DNA of 64,000 nucleotides from Kribbella jiaozuonensis (GTDB lineage: Bacteria > Actinomycetota > Actinomycetes > Propionibacteriales > Kribbellaceae), in the NCBI RefSeq assembly GCF_005233875.1, contig NZ_SZPZ01000003.1, positions 676,489 through 740,488 on the forward strand, read 5' to 3'. Position 1 is the stretch's first letter. Each line of letters begins with the position of its first letter. The position numbers were made by a program, and so were the translations under genes. Positions 41,327 to 50,447 of the stretch are shown here, in pieces. The notes under the pieces were generated by a model. That model ran no database searches and was not told the DNA's origin. It saw nothing but the letters and a program-made list of their open reading frames with translations.

Positions 41327-42168
41327 ACCTCGAGCTCGACGATGCGGGAGTACGTGTGGTCGTTCCCGTCGAGGCAGAGGATCCGTACGGCGTCCGCCTG
41401 GATGGGAGTGAACGTCGACGTGACGTGTCCGACCGTGTTGCCGCGGACCTGGTCGACGGTCTGCCAGGTGCCGCCGACGTTGACCTGGACGTCCCAGTCC
41501 TTCAGGCCGTTCACCCGAGCCGGGTACTTCGCCGAGTCCAGCGTGTACAGCTCGACCCGGTTGATCGTTGCCGGTGTCGACAGAGCAACGTCGTACGTGT
41601 CGGGGAAGGCGGCGCGGGTGCCGTCGTTCCAGCCGGTCAGCGTGTCCCAGTGCTCGGAATCCTTGTCGCCGTCGACGGCGCCGCAGAGGGTGAAGTTGCC
41701 GTGCGTGGACGATGCCGTCGCCTGCTCGCCGAGCGCGAGGTTGTCGCCGGGACCCTTCGGCGGCAGCGGGTTGACCGTCACCGGAACGGTCACGCGCTTC
41801 CGGTCGACCTCGACACCGATCTTGTACGAGCCGGGCTTGGCGTCGCGCGGTACGCGGACCTCGACCGGTGCGGAGACGGGCTGGTCGGGATCGAGTGCGG
41901 GCAGCCAGGACGAGAACAGAGTGCGGGAGAGCTGCAGCGGACCGGTCGGGTCGAGCGTGAGGTCGGCGTACCGATCCTTCGAGCCGGTGTTGGTCATCGT
42001 CAGGTTCAGCAGGCCGGGGAAGCAGGGGAGGCCGACCACGCTCAACTGCTCGGGCGCGACGCTGACGGCCACGTCGGAGGTAGTTGCCTTGGGCACCGAG
42101 CTGGAGCCGAGCAGGGCGGCGGCCAGCAGGGTGCCGGCCGCGATGACGGTCTGCCGGGGGATGTTCAT
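41314..42168 (-). CDS. Exported protein with F5/8 type C (discoidin) domain
   Basis: Protein of 284 residues. A signal peptide (about 1-30) is followed by an immunoglobulin-like NEW3/alpha-galactosidase-associated type domain (PGLLNLTMTNTGSKDRYADL) and a C-terminal discoidin domain at about 150-284, starting LALGEQATASSTHG, with INRVELYTLD and the closing YSRIVELEVYG. Such domains bind carbohydrates or phosphates. It starts in an ATGA overlap with the phosphatase gene upstream and is probably co-secreted with it. Confidence 0.82.
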   Translation of the reverse strand: MNIPRQTVIAAGTLLAAALLGSSSVPKATTSDVAVSVAPEQLSVVGLPCFPGLLNLTMTNTGSKDRYADLTLDPTGPLQLSRTLFSSWLPALDPDQPVSAPVEVRVPRDAKPGSYKIGVEVDRKRVTVPVTVNPLPPKGPGDNLALGEQATASSTHGNFTLCGAVDGDKDSEHWDTLTGWNDGTRAAFPDTYDVALSTPATINRVELYTLDSAKYPARVNGLKDWDVQVNVGGTWQTVDQVRGNTVGHVTSTFTPIQADAVRILCLDGNDHTYSRIVELEVYGS

Positions 42169-43736
42169 TCCTGGACCTCCGAGATGCCGGGGCGGCCGTC
42201 CTCGACGAGGAGCTTGGCGCGGGTGCTGACAGTGCCGTGCTGGACCGACACCTTGTCGACGACGCGGTAGTCCGAGACCCATTGCTGCGGCGTGATCGTG
42301 CAGCTGACGTAGCCGCGCTGGAAGTTGCCGAACTTCATGTGCGGGTTCTCCCGCAGCAAGGTCGCACCGCCCGCGTCGAGGTCCTCACCGTCCATGCCGG
42401 ACGTGATCGACGTACCGACGAACTCGGCGCCGACCGTCGCCGATGCCGGATCGGTGAAGTCGAGCTTCAGGTCCGACGCGACGCTGCGGTGCAGGTCGCC
42501 GGCGATCGACACCAGGTTGCGGACCTTGCGCTGCGCGGCACCGCCGAGGATTCGGTTCCGCGACGCCTCGTACCCGTCCCAGGTGTCCATCGGCACGAGC
42601 ACCTCCGGCCCGTCCTTGGTGTCGAGTCGCGCGATCGCGGTCTGGTGCGCCATCACGTTCCATCGCGCCCGCGACGCCGACCAGCCGTCGAGCAGCCACT
42701 TCTCCTGCGCGTCCCCCGTGATCGTGCGGGTCGGGTCGGCGGTCTCCGGACCCGGTGCCTTCGTGCCGTCGCCGTACGCCTGGTCGGACCGGTACTGCCG
42801 TGTGTCCAGCACGTTGAACTCCGCGAGCCGCCCGTAGTTGATCCGCCGGTACAGCTGCATGTCCGGGCCTGTCGGCAGTTGCGCCAGCCGCAGCGGCATG
42901 TGTTCCCAGTAAGCGCGGAACGCGTTGGCGCGGCGTACCCGGAACTGCGCGGGCGGCGCGCTCGGATGCGCCTCATCGGCCCAGTTGTCGACGACCTCGT
43001 GGTCGTCGAGCGTGACGATCCACGGCGCGTTCGCGTGCGCGGTCTGGAGATCCGGGTCCGTCTTGTACGCCGCATAGCGCTGCCGGTACTCGTCCAGCGT
43101 CACGGTCTGCTGGGTGATGTACGGCTCGTTCGAATGCGGCCGGATCCCGCGGTCGATGCCGAACTCGTAGATGTAGTCGCCGAGGAAGAACACCACGTCG
43201 TGGTCGCGTTTCGCCATGTCGGCGTACGCCGTGTACCAGCCCTCCCACCACGCCTGGCAGGACGCGAACGCCAGCGAAAGCTTCGACAGTTGGGTATCGG
43301 CGGTCGGCGCGGTCTTGGTGCGACCGACCGGGCTGAGGTGACCGTTCACGCGGAAGCGGTACCAGTAGTGCCGCCACGGACGCAGCCCGCGTACGTCGAC
43401 GTGGACGGAATGGCTCGCCTCCGGACCCGCCTTCACCGAACCGTGGCGGACGACGCGACGGAAGTGCTCGTCCTCCGCGACCTGCCACTCGACGTCGACC
43501 GGCCGGCGATCCATCCCGCCGAACGGCGCGAGCGGATCCGGGGCGAGCCGGGTCCAGATCACGACCGCGTCCGGCAGCGGGTCGCCGGACGCGACGCCGA
43601 GCGTGAACGGGTCGCGCCGGTCGGGACGGCCGGTCCAGCCGGCCGCGGCACTCTTGATCTCCGGGAGGCTGCCGGTCAGCGCAAGCGCCGCCGCCGCTCC
43701 GGTCGCTGTCAGAAAGCTTCGTCGACTACTCCGCAT
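42165..43736 (-). CDS. phoD: PhoD-type alkaline phosphatase, Tat-exported
   Basis: Secreted phosphodiesterase/phosphomonoesterase of 523 residues. The Tat signal is SRRSFLTATGAAAALAL. The N-terminal domain precedes the metallophosphatase core with ASCQAWWEGWY, FFLGDYIYEFG and TLDDHEVVDNWADE, matching the Fe/Ca-binding residues of PhoD, and later AGDLHRS. It releases phosphate from organic phosphates outside the cell. The ATG at 43736 is preferred to a GTG at 43751 because it starts five residues before the twin arginines. No convincing Pho box is seen upstream. Confidence 0.92.
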   Translation of the reverse strand: MRSSRRSFLTATGAAAALALTGSLPEIKSAAAGWTGRPDRRDPFTLGVASGDPLPDAVVIWTRLAPDPLAPFGGMDRRPVDVEWQVAEDEHFRRVVRHGSVKAGPEASHSVHVDVRGLRPWRHYWYRFRVNGHLSPVGRTKTAPTADTQLSKLSLAFASCQAWWEGWYTAYADMAKRDHDVVFFLGDYIYEFGIDRGIRPHSNEPYITQQTVTLDEYRQRYAAYKTDPDLQTAHANAPWIVTLDDHEVVDNWADEAHPSAPPAQFRVRRANAFRAYWEHMPLRLAQLPTGPDMQLYRRINYGRLAEFNVLDTRQYRSDQAYGDGTKAPGPETADPTRTITGDAQEKWLLDGWSASRARWNVMAHQTAIARLDTKDGPEVLVPMDTWDGYEASRNRILGGAAQRKVRNLVSIAGDLHRSVASDLKLDFTDPASATVGAEFVGTSITSGMDGEDLDAGGATLLRENPHMKFGNFQRGYVSCTITPQQWVSDYRVVDKVSVQHGTVSTRAKLLVEDGRPGISEVQE

Positions 43737-43835
43737 CGGCACAGGCCCCACCCGATCATCGAGAGGTGATCACATCCGTAACGGGAGATTACGAGAAGTT
43801 CACACAATCGGGTGGGATCTGACCGAATCCGGTCG

Positions 43836-44630
43836 TTACTTCACGATCTTGCTCGCCGGCGGCGCGGTGATGTGCACGGCCTTGTTGTAGTCGGTCATCG
43901 TCATCAGCATCGAGACACCGACCAGGTCGAACGACATCCGCCGGACCAGGTGCGAGCTGTCCATCCAGAGCGAGTACGTCATCGTCTTCGGGGCGCCGGC
44001 CGGCAGCTTCTTGCCCTGCAGGGCAAGCGCCTTGGCGGTGCTGACGCTGATGTCGTAGCGCTCGAGCTTCTGGCCGTCGACGGTCTCGGGGCCGACGTAC
44101 TTCACGCTGCCGAGGCTGGAGCCGAACGAGTTGAAGATCTTCGTCGGATCACCGCTCTCGAGCAGTTCGCCGACATCACCGGTTTTCGCCCCGGTGAACC
44201 TCACGAACTTGCCGGCCGGGGTCAGCCCCGGGAACGACATGTACGCGACGTTGTTGATCGCGACGATCTTGGCGGTCTTGCCCTCGAAGGCCGCGCCGGC
44301 CATCTCCATCGACAGCGCGTTCGGCTTGGCGGTCTGGAAGCCGTCCATCGTCATCAGCGTGCTGCCGTTGGCCGTCACCTTGCCGACGATGTGCCACGAC
44401 TTCTGCTTGGTCAGCGCGGCCTTCATCGCCGGCACGAACGTGGCGCGGTTCAACCGCGCGGCCGGCGCCTTCACGATCGGCGCCGCGGTCTTGGTGACGA
44501 TCGCGGTCGGCGTCTCGGCCGGCACCGACGGGCGGTAGCCCGTGGCCTTCGGGTCGCCGTTGCCGCAGGCGGCGAGGCCGAGAACCAGTGGTACGGCGGC
44601 AACGGTCGCCACCGCGGTGTGCAGCTTCAT
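43836..44630 (-). CDS. LppX/LprAFG-like lipoprotein
   Basis: Lipoprotein of 264 residues with lipobox GLAAC (Cys22). The body (FVPAMKAALTKQKSWHIVGKV, AINNVAYMSFPG, WMDSSHLVRRMSFDL) has the pattern of the LppX/LprG half-barrel fold, which in mycobacteria carries lipids across the periplasm. Here the ligand is unknown. The gene is single and separated from its neighbours by 80-85 bases on either side. Confidence 0.82.
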   Translation of the reverse strand: MKLHTAVATVAAVPLVLGLAACGNGDPKATGYRPSVPAETPTAIVTKTAAPIVKAPAARLNRATFVPAMKAALTKQKSWHIVGKVTANGSTLMTMDGFQTAKPNALSMEMAGAAFEGKTAKIVAINNVAYMSFPGLTPAGKFVRFTGAKTGDVGELLESGDPTKIFNSFGSSLGSVKYVGPETVDGQKLERYDISVSTAKALALQGKKLPAGAPKTMTYSLWMDSSHLVRRMSFDLVGVSMLMTMTDYNKAVHITAPPASKIVK

Positions 44631-44709
44631 GTCCCTCCCCAGATGATGCAGACGAGGGATCTTATGGTCTGGACCACCTGGGGAGGAAGGGTTTTGCAGC
44701 CAGTTGCAG

Positions 44710-46869
44710 TTACTCGCCTCGTTTGACGGACGCGAGCAGCAATTGCGCGACGTCCTGGACCTCGACGGACTCGCGCGCGGAGCCGTCGGCCTGCTTGGCG
44801 GTGAGGCCGTCGGACAGCATCACCCGGCAGAACGGGCAGCCGGTGGCGATCTTGTCGGCGCCGGTCTCGACCGCCTCGGTGGTGCGGTTCAGGTTGATGC
44901 GGGTGCCGAGTTTCTCTTCCATCCACATCCGCGCGCCGCCGGCGCCGCAGCAGAACGACTTGGTCTGGTTGCGCGGCATCTCGGCGTACTGCGCGCCCGG
45001 GATGATGTCGAGCAGTTCGCGCGGGGCGTCGTACACCTGGTTGTGGCGGCCGAGGTAGCACGGGTCGTGGTACGTGATCGTCTGGCCGTTGAGCGAGCTG
45101 TCCGCGGGTGCGACCGGGGTCAGCTTGCCGTCGCGGACGAGGCGGTTGAGCAGCTGGGTGTGGTGGATGACGTCGAGCTCGACGCCGAGCTGGGAGTACT
45201 CGTTCTTCAGGGTGTTGAAGCAGTGCGCGCAGGTGGAGACGACCTTGCGGACCTTGGTCTCCTTGAAGACCTCGGCGTTCTGCATCGCGAGCTGCTGGAA
45301 GACGAACTCGTTGCCGGAGCGCCGGGCCGGGTCGCCGGTGCAGGTCTCGCCGTCACCGAGTACGGCGAACGTCACGCCGGCGATGTTCAGCAGCTCGGCC
45401 ACGGCCTGCGTGGTCTTCTTCGCGCGGTCCTCGAACGCGCCGGCGCAGCCGACCCAGAACAGGTAGTCGACCTCGTCCAGCGACTCGACGTCCGTACCGA
45501 CCTGCTTGACCTCGAACGGCAGGTCCTTGGCCCAGTCCATCCGGCCGGACGGGTTCATGTTCCACGGGTTGCCCTTGTTCTCCAGGCCCTTGAACAGCCC
45601 GTTGAGCTCGGATGGGAACGACGACTCGATCAGCACCTGGTACCGGCGCATGTCCATGATCGCGTCGACGTGCTCGATGTCGACGGGGCACTGCTGCACG
45701 CAGGCGCCGCACGACGTACACGCCCACAGCGCCTCCTCGTCGATGACCGCGACATCCGCGGGACCGACCAACGGCTTGTCCTGCTCCGCCAGCACGAGCT
45801 CGGGCAGCGACTTGCGCTCATCGTCGGACGACGCCAGCAGGTACGGCGCTTTGGCGTACGCGTGATCGCGCAGGCCCATCATGATCAGCTTCGGCGACAG
45901 CGGCTTGTCGGTGTTCCACGCCGGGCATTGCGACTGGCAGCGGCCGCACTCGGTGCAGGTGGTGAAGTCGAGCAGGCCCTTCCAGGTGAAGTCCTCGACC
46001 TTGCCGACGCCCAGCGCCGCGTCCTCGTCGAGCTCTTCGATGTTCTCGAAGTCGATCGGGGCGCCGTTGACCATGATCGGCTGGAGTGCGCCCAGCGCCG
46101 TACCGCCGCCTGGACCACCCGGGTTGCGCTTGAACCAGATGTTCGGCCAGGCGGTGAACCGGTGCCAGGCCACGCCCATCGTCGCGTTCAGCGAGATCGT
46201 GATCATCCACGCGAACGAGATCAGGATCTTGATCATCGCGACCAGGTAGACCGCGTTCTCCAGCCCGTGCTCACTCAGCCCGCCGAACAGTCCGGAGCCG
46301 ATGAAGAACGTCGTCGGGAAGTGGAACTTGTCACCGTCGCCGAGCTGGTACTCGAGGCCGCGCAGCAAGAGGATGCAGACCAGTACGCCGAGGATCGTGT
46401 ACTCGACGTAGTACGCCTGCCAGGCCGTCGACCCGTAGAACCGGGACGAGCGAGGGTTGTCGCCCTTCGGCAGATGCATCAGCCGATAGACGATCAGGCC
46501 GATGATCGACAGCAGACCGGTCCAGGTGAGGGCCTCGCTGACCCACTCGAACACGAACCAGTGCCCGATGATCGGCAACGCCCAGTGCGGGTCGAACAGC
46601 TGGCCGAACGCCGTCACCAGGGTCAGGAACAGCCCGATGAACCCGAAAGCGACGAACCAGTGCATCACCCCGATGTGACTCCACTGCAGCATCCGGGTGT
46701 GGCCGAGGGTCTCCTTGGCCAGGGTGACGGTCCGCTTGCCTGGATTGTCGGTCCGGCCGGCCGGCTGTCCGAGCTTGATGACGGACACGATGTGCCCGAT
46801 CGTCTTGCCGAACAGTGCTACGGCGACGAGCGTCACCGCGAGCGAGACGACGATGGCGAGGATCTGCAT
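44710..46869 (-). CDS. etfD: Membrane ETF dehydrogenase, EtfD-like iron-sulfur protein
   Basis: Protein of 719 residues. The first 250 residues hold about five or six transmembrane helices with His residues placed as in haem-b-binding NarI-like domains. Two 4Fe-4S motifs follow, CTECGRCQSQCP and CTSCGACVQQCP, then two CCG cysteine-rich domains (HDPCYLGRHN...FCCGAGG). This matches mycobacterial EtfD, which passes electrons from ETF, and so from acyl-CoA dehydrogenases, to menaquinone. It stands alone with an apparently leaderless promoter and an operator-like site also found at the acyl-CoA dehydrogenase gene. Confidence 0.92.
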   Translation of the reverse strand: MQILAIVVSLAVTLVAVALFGKTIGHIVSVIKLGQPAGRTDNPGKRTVTLAKETLGHTRMLQWSHIGVMHWFVAFGFIGLFLTLVTAFGQLFDPHWALPIIGHWFVFEWVSEALTWTGLLSIIGLIVYRLMHLPKGDNPRSSRFYGSTAWQAYYVEYTILGVLVCILLLRGLEYQLGDGDKFHFPTTFFIGSGLFGGLSEHGLENAVYLVAMIKILISFAWMITISLNATMGVAWHRFTAWPNIWFKRNPGGPGGGTALGALQPIMVNGAPIDFENIEELDEDAALGVGKVEDFTWKGLLDFTTCTECGRCQSQCPAWNTDKPLSPKLIMMGLRDHAYAKAPYLLASSDDERKSLPELVLAEQDKPLVGPADVAVIDEEALWACTSCGACVQQCPVDIEHVDAIMDMRRYQVLIESSFPSELNGLFKGLENKGNPWNMNPSGRMDWAKDLPFEVKQVGTDVESLDEVDYLFWVGCAGAFEDRAKKTTQAVAELLNIAGVTFAVLGDGETCTGDPARRSGNEFVFQQLAMQNAEVFKETKVRKVVSTCAHCFNTLKNEYSQLGVELDVIHHTQLLNRLVRDGKLTPVAPADSSLNGQTITYHDPCYLGRHNQVYDAPRELLDIIPGAQYAEMPRNQTKSFCCGAGGARMWMEEKLGTRINLNRTTEAVETGADKIATGCPFCRVMLSDGLTAKQADGSARESVEVQDVAQLLLASVKRGE

Positions 46870-46876
46870 ACCAGCG

Positions 46877-46904
46877 ATGTTATTGGTTGGTTACTCGTCA
46901 GTCA
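46877..46904 (-). promoter_or_regulatory. Leaderless promoter and operator-like site of etfD
   Basis: On the minus strand TAACAT (46882-46877) ends seven bases before the ATG. A 15-base site at 46890-46904 matches the acyl-CoA dehydrogenase palindrome at 13 of 15 positions and covers the expected -35/spacer. Confidence 0.55.
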
Positions 46905-46952
46905 TGTGCTTGCGGTCATCATCACGCCCGCGTGTTTCGTGTCACGTTGGGT

Positions 46953-48404
46953 TCAGTCGACAAGTCTGGCCAGGCGCGCGGCGACCGCGGCGTGGCGTGG
47001 GTCGTCGGTCGGGAGTACGGCGGCCAGCGACTCGAAGATCTCCAGGTCCTCGGCGCCGGTGGGCGTCTGGGCGAACTGCCACAGGAAGTCCGGACTGCGG
47101 GCGTCGAGGGCGGCGCGACGGATGGTCGCATCGAGTTCGTCGCGTTCCGCGCGGAGGGCAGGAGCGTCGGAGCGGGCGAGCAGCGGGCCGACGTACAGGT
47201 TGAGGGCTGTGTCCAGGTTGCCCTGGCGGAGCGCGCTCTGGACCTGGGGCACGTCGCCGGTGACGTCAGCGATGATCCGGTACGGCTTGGTGTCGAGTAC
47301 GCCGCTGCCGAGCAGGTTGCGCAGTCGGTGCATCTCCGCGCGCACTGTGGTCGGGTTGCCCTCGTCGCCGTACAGCTGAAGCATCAGCTGCTCCGCGGTC
47401 AGACCTGACGGGTGCAGTAATAACAGTGCAAGTACTTCGGCCCGCCGCAACGTCAGCGCGATCTCGCGGCCGCCGACGATCGCGGTCGACTGACCGGAGC
47501 CGAGCAGCTTCAGCTGGAGCGACGGCCGCGAACGGCGTACCGGCGTACCGGGCATGCGGAGCAGGTAGCCCTCGTCGAGTCGCTCGACGACTCCTTCACG
47601 GCCGTCGCCGAGATCGATCCGATCGGCACCGTCCGGTACGACGAGACGGTCGGGCAGCCATTCGAGCGGCTGTACGGCGAGGACGCGGCCGGTCGGGGTC
47701 AGCAGGGCGCCGGGTGCATCGCCGAGTGCCATCAGGTGCCGCATGTTGCGCGCGCGGAGCATCTCGTCGGCCGCGGCCATCCGGACCCGCAGCTGACCTT
47801 CGGCGAGCTGGGCCGCCGCGGTCACCAGCGCGACCATTGCGGGGTGGACCGTGCGCAGCGGTCCGGAGACGTCGACCGCACCGAGCAGCTTGCCGGTGTC
47901 GGGATCGTGGACGGGCGCGGCGGCACAGGTCCACTCGTGGATCCGCCGGACGAGATGTTCGGCCGAGTGGATCTGGACCGGCTCGCCGACCGCCAGCGCC
48001 GTACCCATGCCGTTGGTGCCGATCTGGTCCTCGGACCACACCGCACCCTCGGAGAGCGCGATGCGGTCGGCCTGGCGCTTGACCTCGGCGGAGCCTTCGC
48101 GCCACAGGATCATGCCCTGCGCGTCGGTGATGATCATGATGTGCGACGCCTCGTCGGCGATCGTCGTCAGCGTCTGCCGCAGTACCGGCAGGACCGCGCG
48201 GAGCGGATGGTTCTCGCGCAGCGTCTCGACCATCTCGTGGTTGACGACGACGGGCGGTTGGTCGAGCTCCGGGTCGACCGCGGCGGCCAGTGAGCGCTCC
48301 CATGACGCGGCGACGAGCGGGCGCGGCGCGCCAGGCACCCGGTTGCCGCTGAGCACTTCGTCGTACAACTCGCTCAGTCGGCGGGCCTGCTCGCGTTGAT
48401 CCAT
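46953..48404 (-). CDS. GAF-domain transcriptional regulator (AcoR-like sensor)
   Basis: Regulator of 483 residues. An N-terminal region and a GAF domain (about 70-210, ITDAQGMILWREGS to GAVDVSGPL) match the sensor half of AcoR-type activators. No sigma-54 AAA domain follows; instead there is a winged-helix-like segment with REIALTLRRAEVLALLLLHP and YGDEGNPTTVRAEMHRLR. It is divergent from the aldehyde dehydrogenase, and three TGCAACGTC repeats lie in the shared promoter, so it very likely controls that operon in response to an aldehyde or alcohol. Confidence 0.85.
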   Translation of the reverse strand: MDQREQARRLSELYDEVLSGNRVPGAPRPLVAASWERSLAAAVDPELDQPPVVVNHEMVETLRENHPLRAVLPVLRQTLTTIADEASHIMIITDAQGMILWREGSAEVKRQADRIALSEGAVWSEDQIGTNGMGTALAVGEPVQIHSAEHLVRRIHEWTCAAAPVHDPDTGKLLGAVDVSGPLRTVHPAMVALVTAAAQLAEGQLRVRMAAADEMLRARNMRHLMALGDAPGALLTPTGRVLAVQPLEWLPDRLVVPDGADRIDLGDGREGVVERLDEGYLLRMPGTPVRRSRPSLQLKLLGSGQSTAIVGGREIALTLRRAEVLALLLLHPSGLTAEQLMLQLYGDEGNPTTVRAEMHRLRNLLGSGVLDTKPYRIIADVTGDVPQVQSALRQGNLDTALNLYVGPLLARSDAPALRAERDELDATIRRAALDARSPDFLWQFAQTPTGAEDLEIFESLAAVLPTDDPRHAAVAARLARLVD

Positions 48405-48421
48405 GCCGCCTCACTCCACGC

Positions 48422-48468
48422 TGCAACGTCCGTGCAACGTCCTGCTGCCTAGTGTCCACTGCAACGTC
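48422..48468. promoter_or_regulatory. Three TGCAACGTC repeats between regulator and aldehyde dehydrogenase
   Basis: Direct copies at 48422-48430, 48433-48441 and 48460-48468. The first two are 11 bases apart, one helical turn. They fit binding sites for the divergent GAF regulator. Confidence 0.7.
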
Positions 48469-48487
48469 AGGTTTCCAAGGAGGACCT

Positions 48488-50011
<1,524 letters not shown>

Positions 50012-50013
50012 TC

Positions 50014-50391
50014 ATGGTCGAGAAGGTGTTGCTCTCGGACGAGGCGGCGGGCTGGCTCCGCCGTCTCACCGAGATGCACGGTCCGCTGATGTTCCACCAG
50101 TCCGGTGGCTGCTGCGACGGCAGCTCGCCGATGTGCTACCCGGACGGGGAATTTCGAACGGGGTCGGCGGACGTGCATCTCGGCGATCTCGTCGTCGACG
50201 GTTTGGACAAACCGATCGCGTTCTGGATGTCCGCGAACCAGTACGAGTACTGGAAGCACACCCAGCTCACCGTCGACGTGGTCAAGGGCCGCGGCAGCGG
50301 CTTCTCCGTGGAGGCCCCCGAGGGCGTCCGCTTCCTGATCCGCTCCCGCCTCTTCACCGACCAGGAGTCCGCAGCCCTAGGACTCCTCTGA
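50014..50391 (+). CDS. DUF779 protein
   Basis: Protein of 125 residues beginning two bases after the aldehyde dehydrogenase stop. The cysteine motif GGCCDGSSPMC at about residues 31-41 is the DUF779 signature and may bind a metal. DUF779 genes regularly accompany ExaC-like aldehyde dehydrogenases; the biochemical role is unknown. It ends at a strong terminator. Confidence 0.9.
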   Translation: MVEKVLLSDEAAGWLRRLTEMHGPLMFHQSGGCCDGSSPMCYPDGEFRTGSADVHLGDLVVDGLDKPIAFWMSANQYEYWKHTQLTVDVVKGRGSGFSVEAPEGVRFLIRSRLFTDQESAALGLL

Positions 50392-50394
50392 AAC

Positions 50395-50444
50395 GAGTGC
50401 CGACCGCCCGGCGGCGTTGCCGGACGGCCGGCACTCTTCTTTTC
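50395..50444. terminator. Terminator between DUF779 and GH116 genes
   Basis: GAGTGCCG (50395-50402) pairs with CGGCACTC (50429-50436), and the inner CCGCCCGGC/GCCGGACGG arms extend the stem with one mismatch. TTCTTTTC follows. It separates convergent genes and can serve both. Confidence 0.82.
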
Positions 50445-50447
50445 GGG

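Noticed and set aside
43752..43835. Pho box upstream of the PhoD-type phosphatase
   Set aside because: One GTTCACACAAT-like unit is present but no second 11-base repeat, so the evidence is too weak.
44704..47379. 891-residue open frame on the plus strand
   Set aside because: Antisense to etfD and the GAF regulator; low-complexity Arg/Val/Leu composition typical of high-GC shadow frames.
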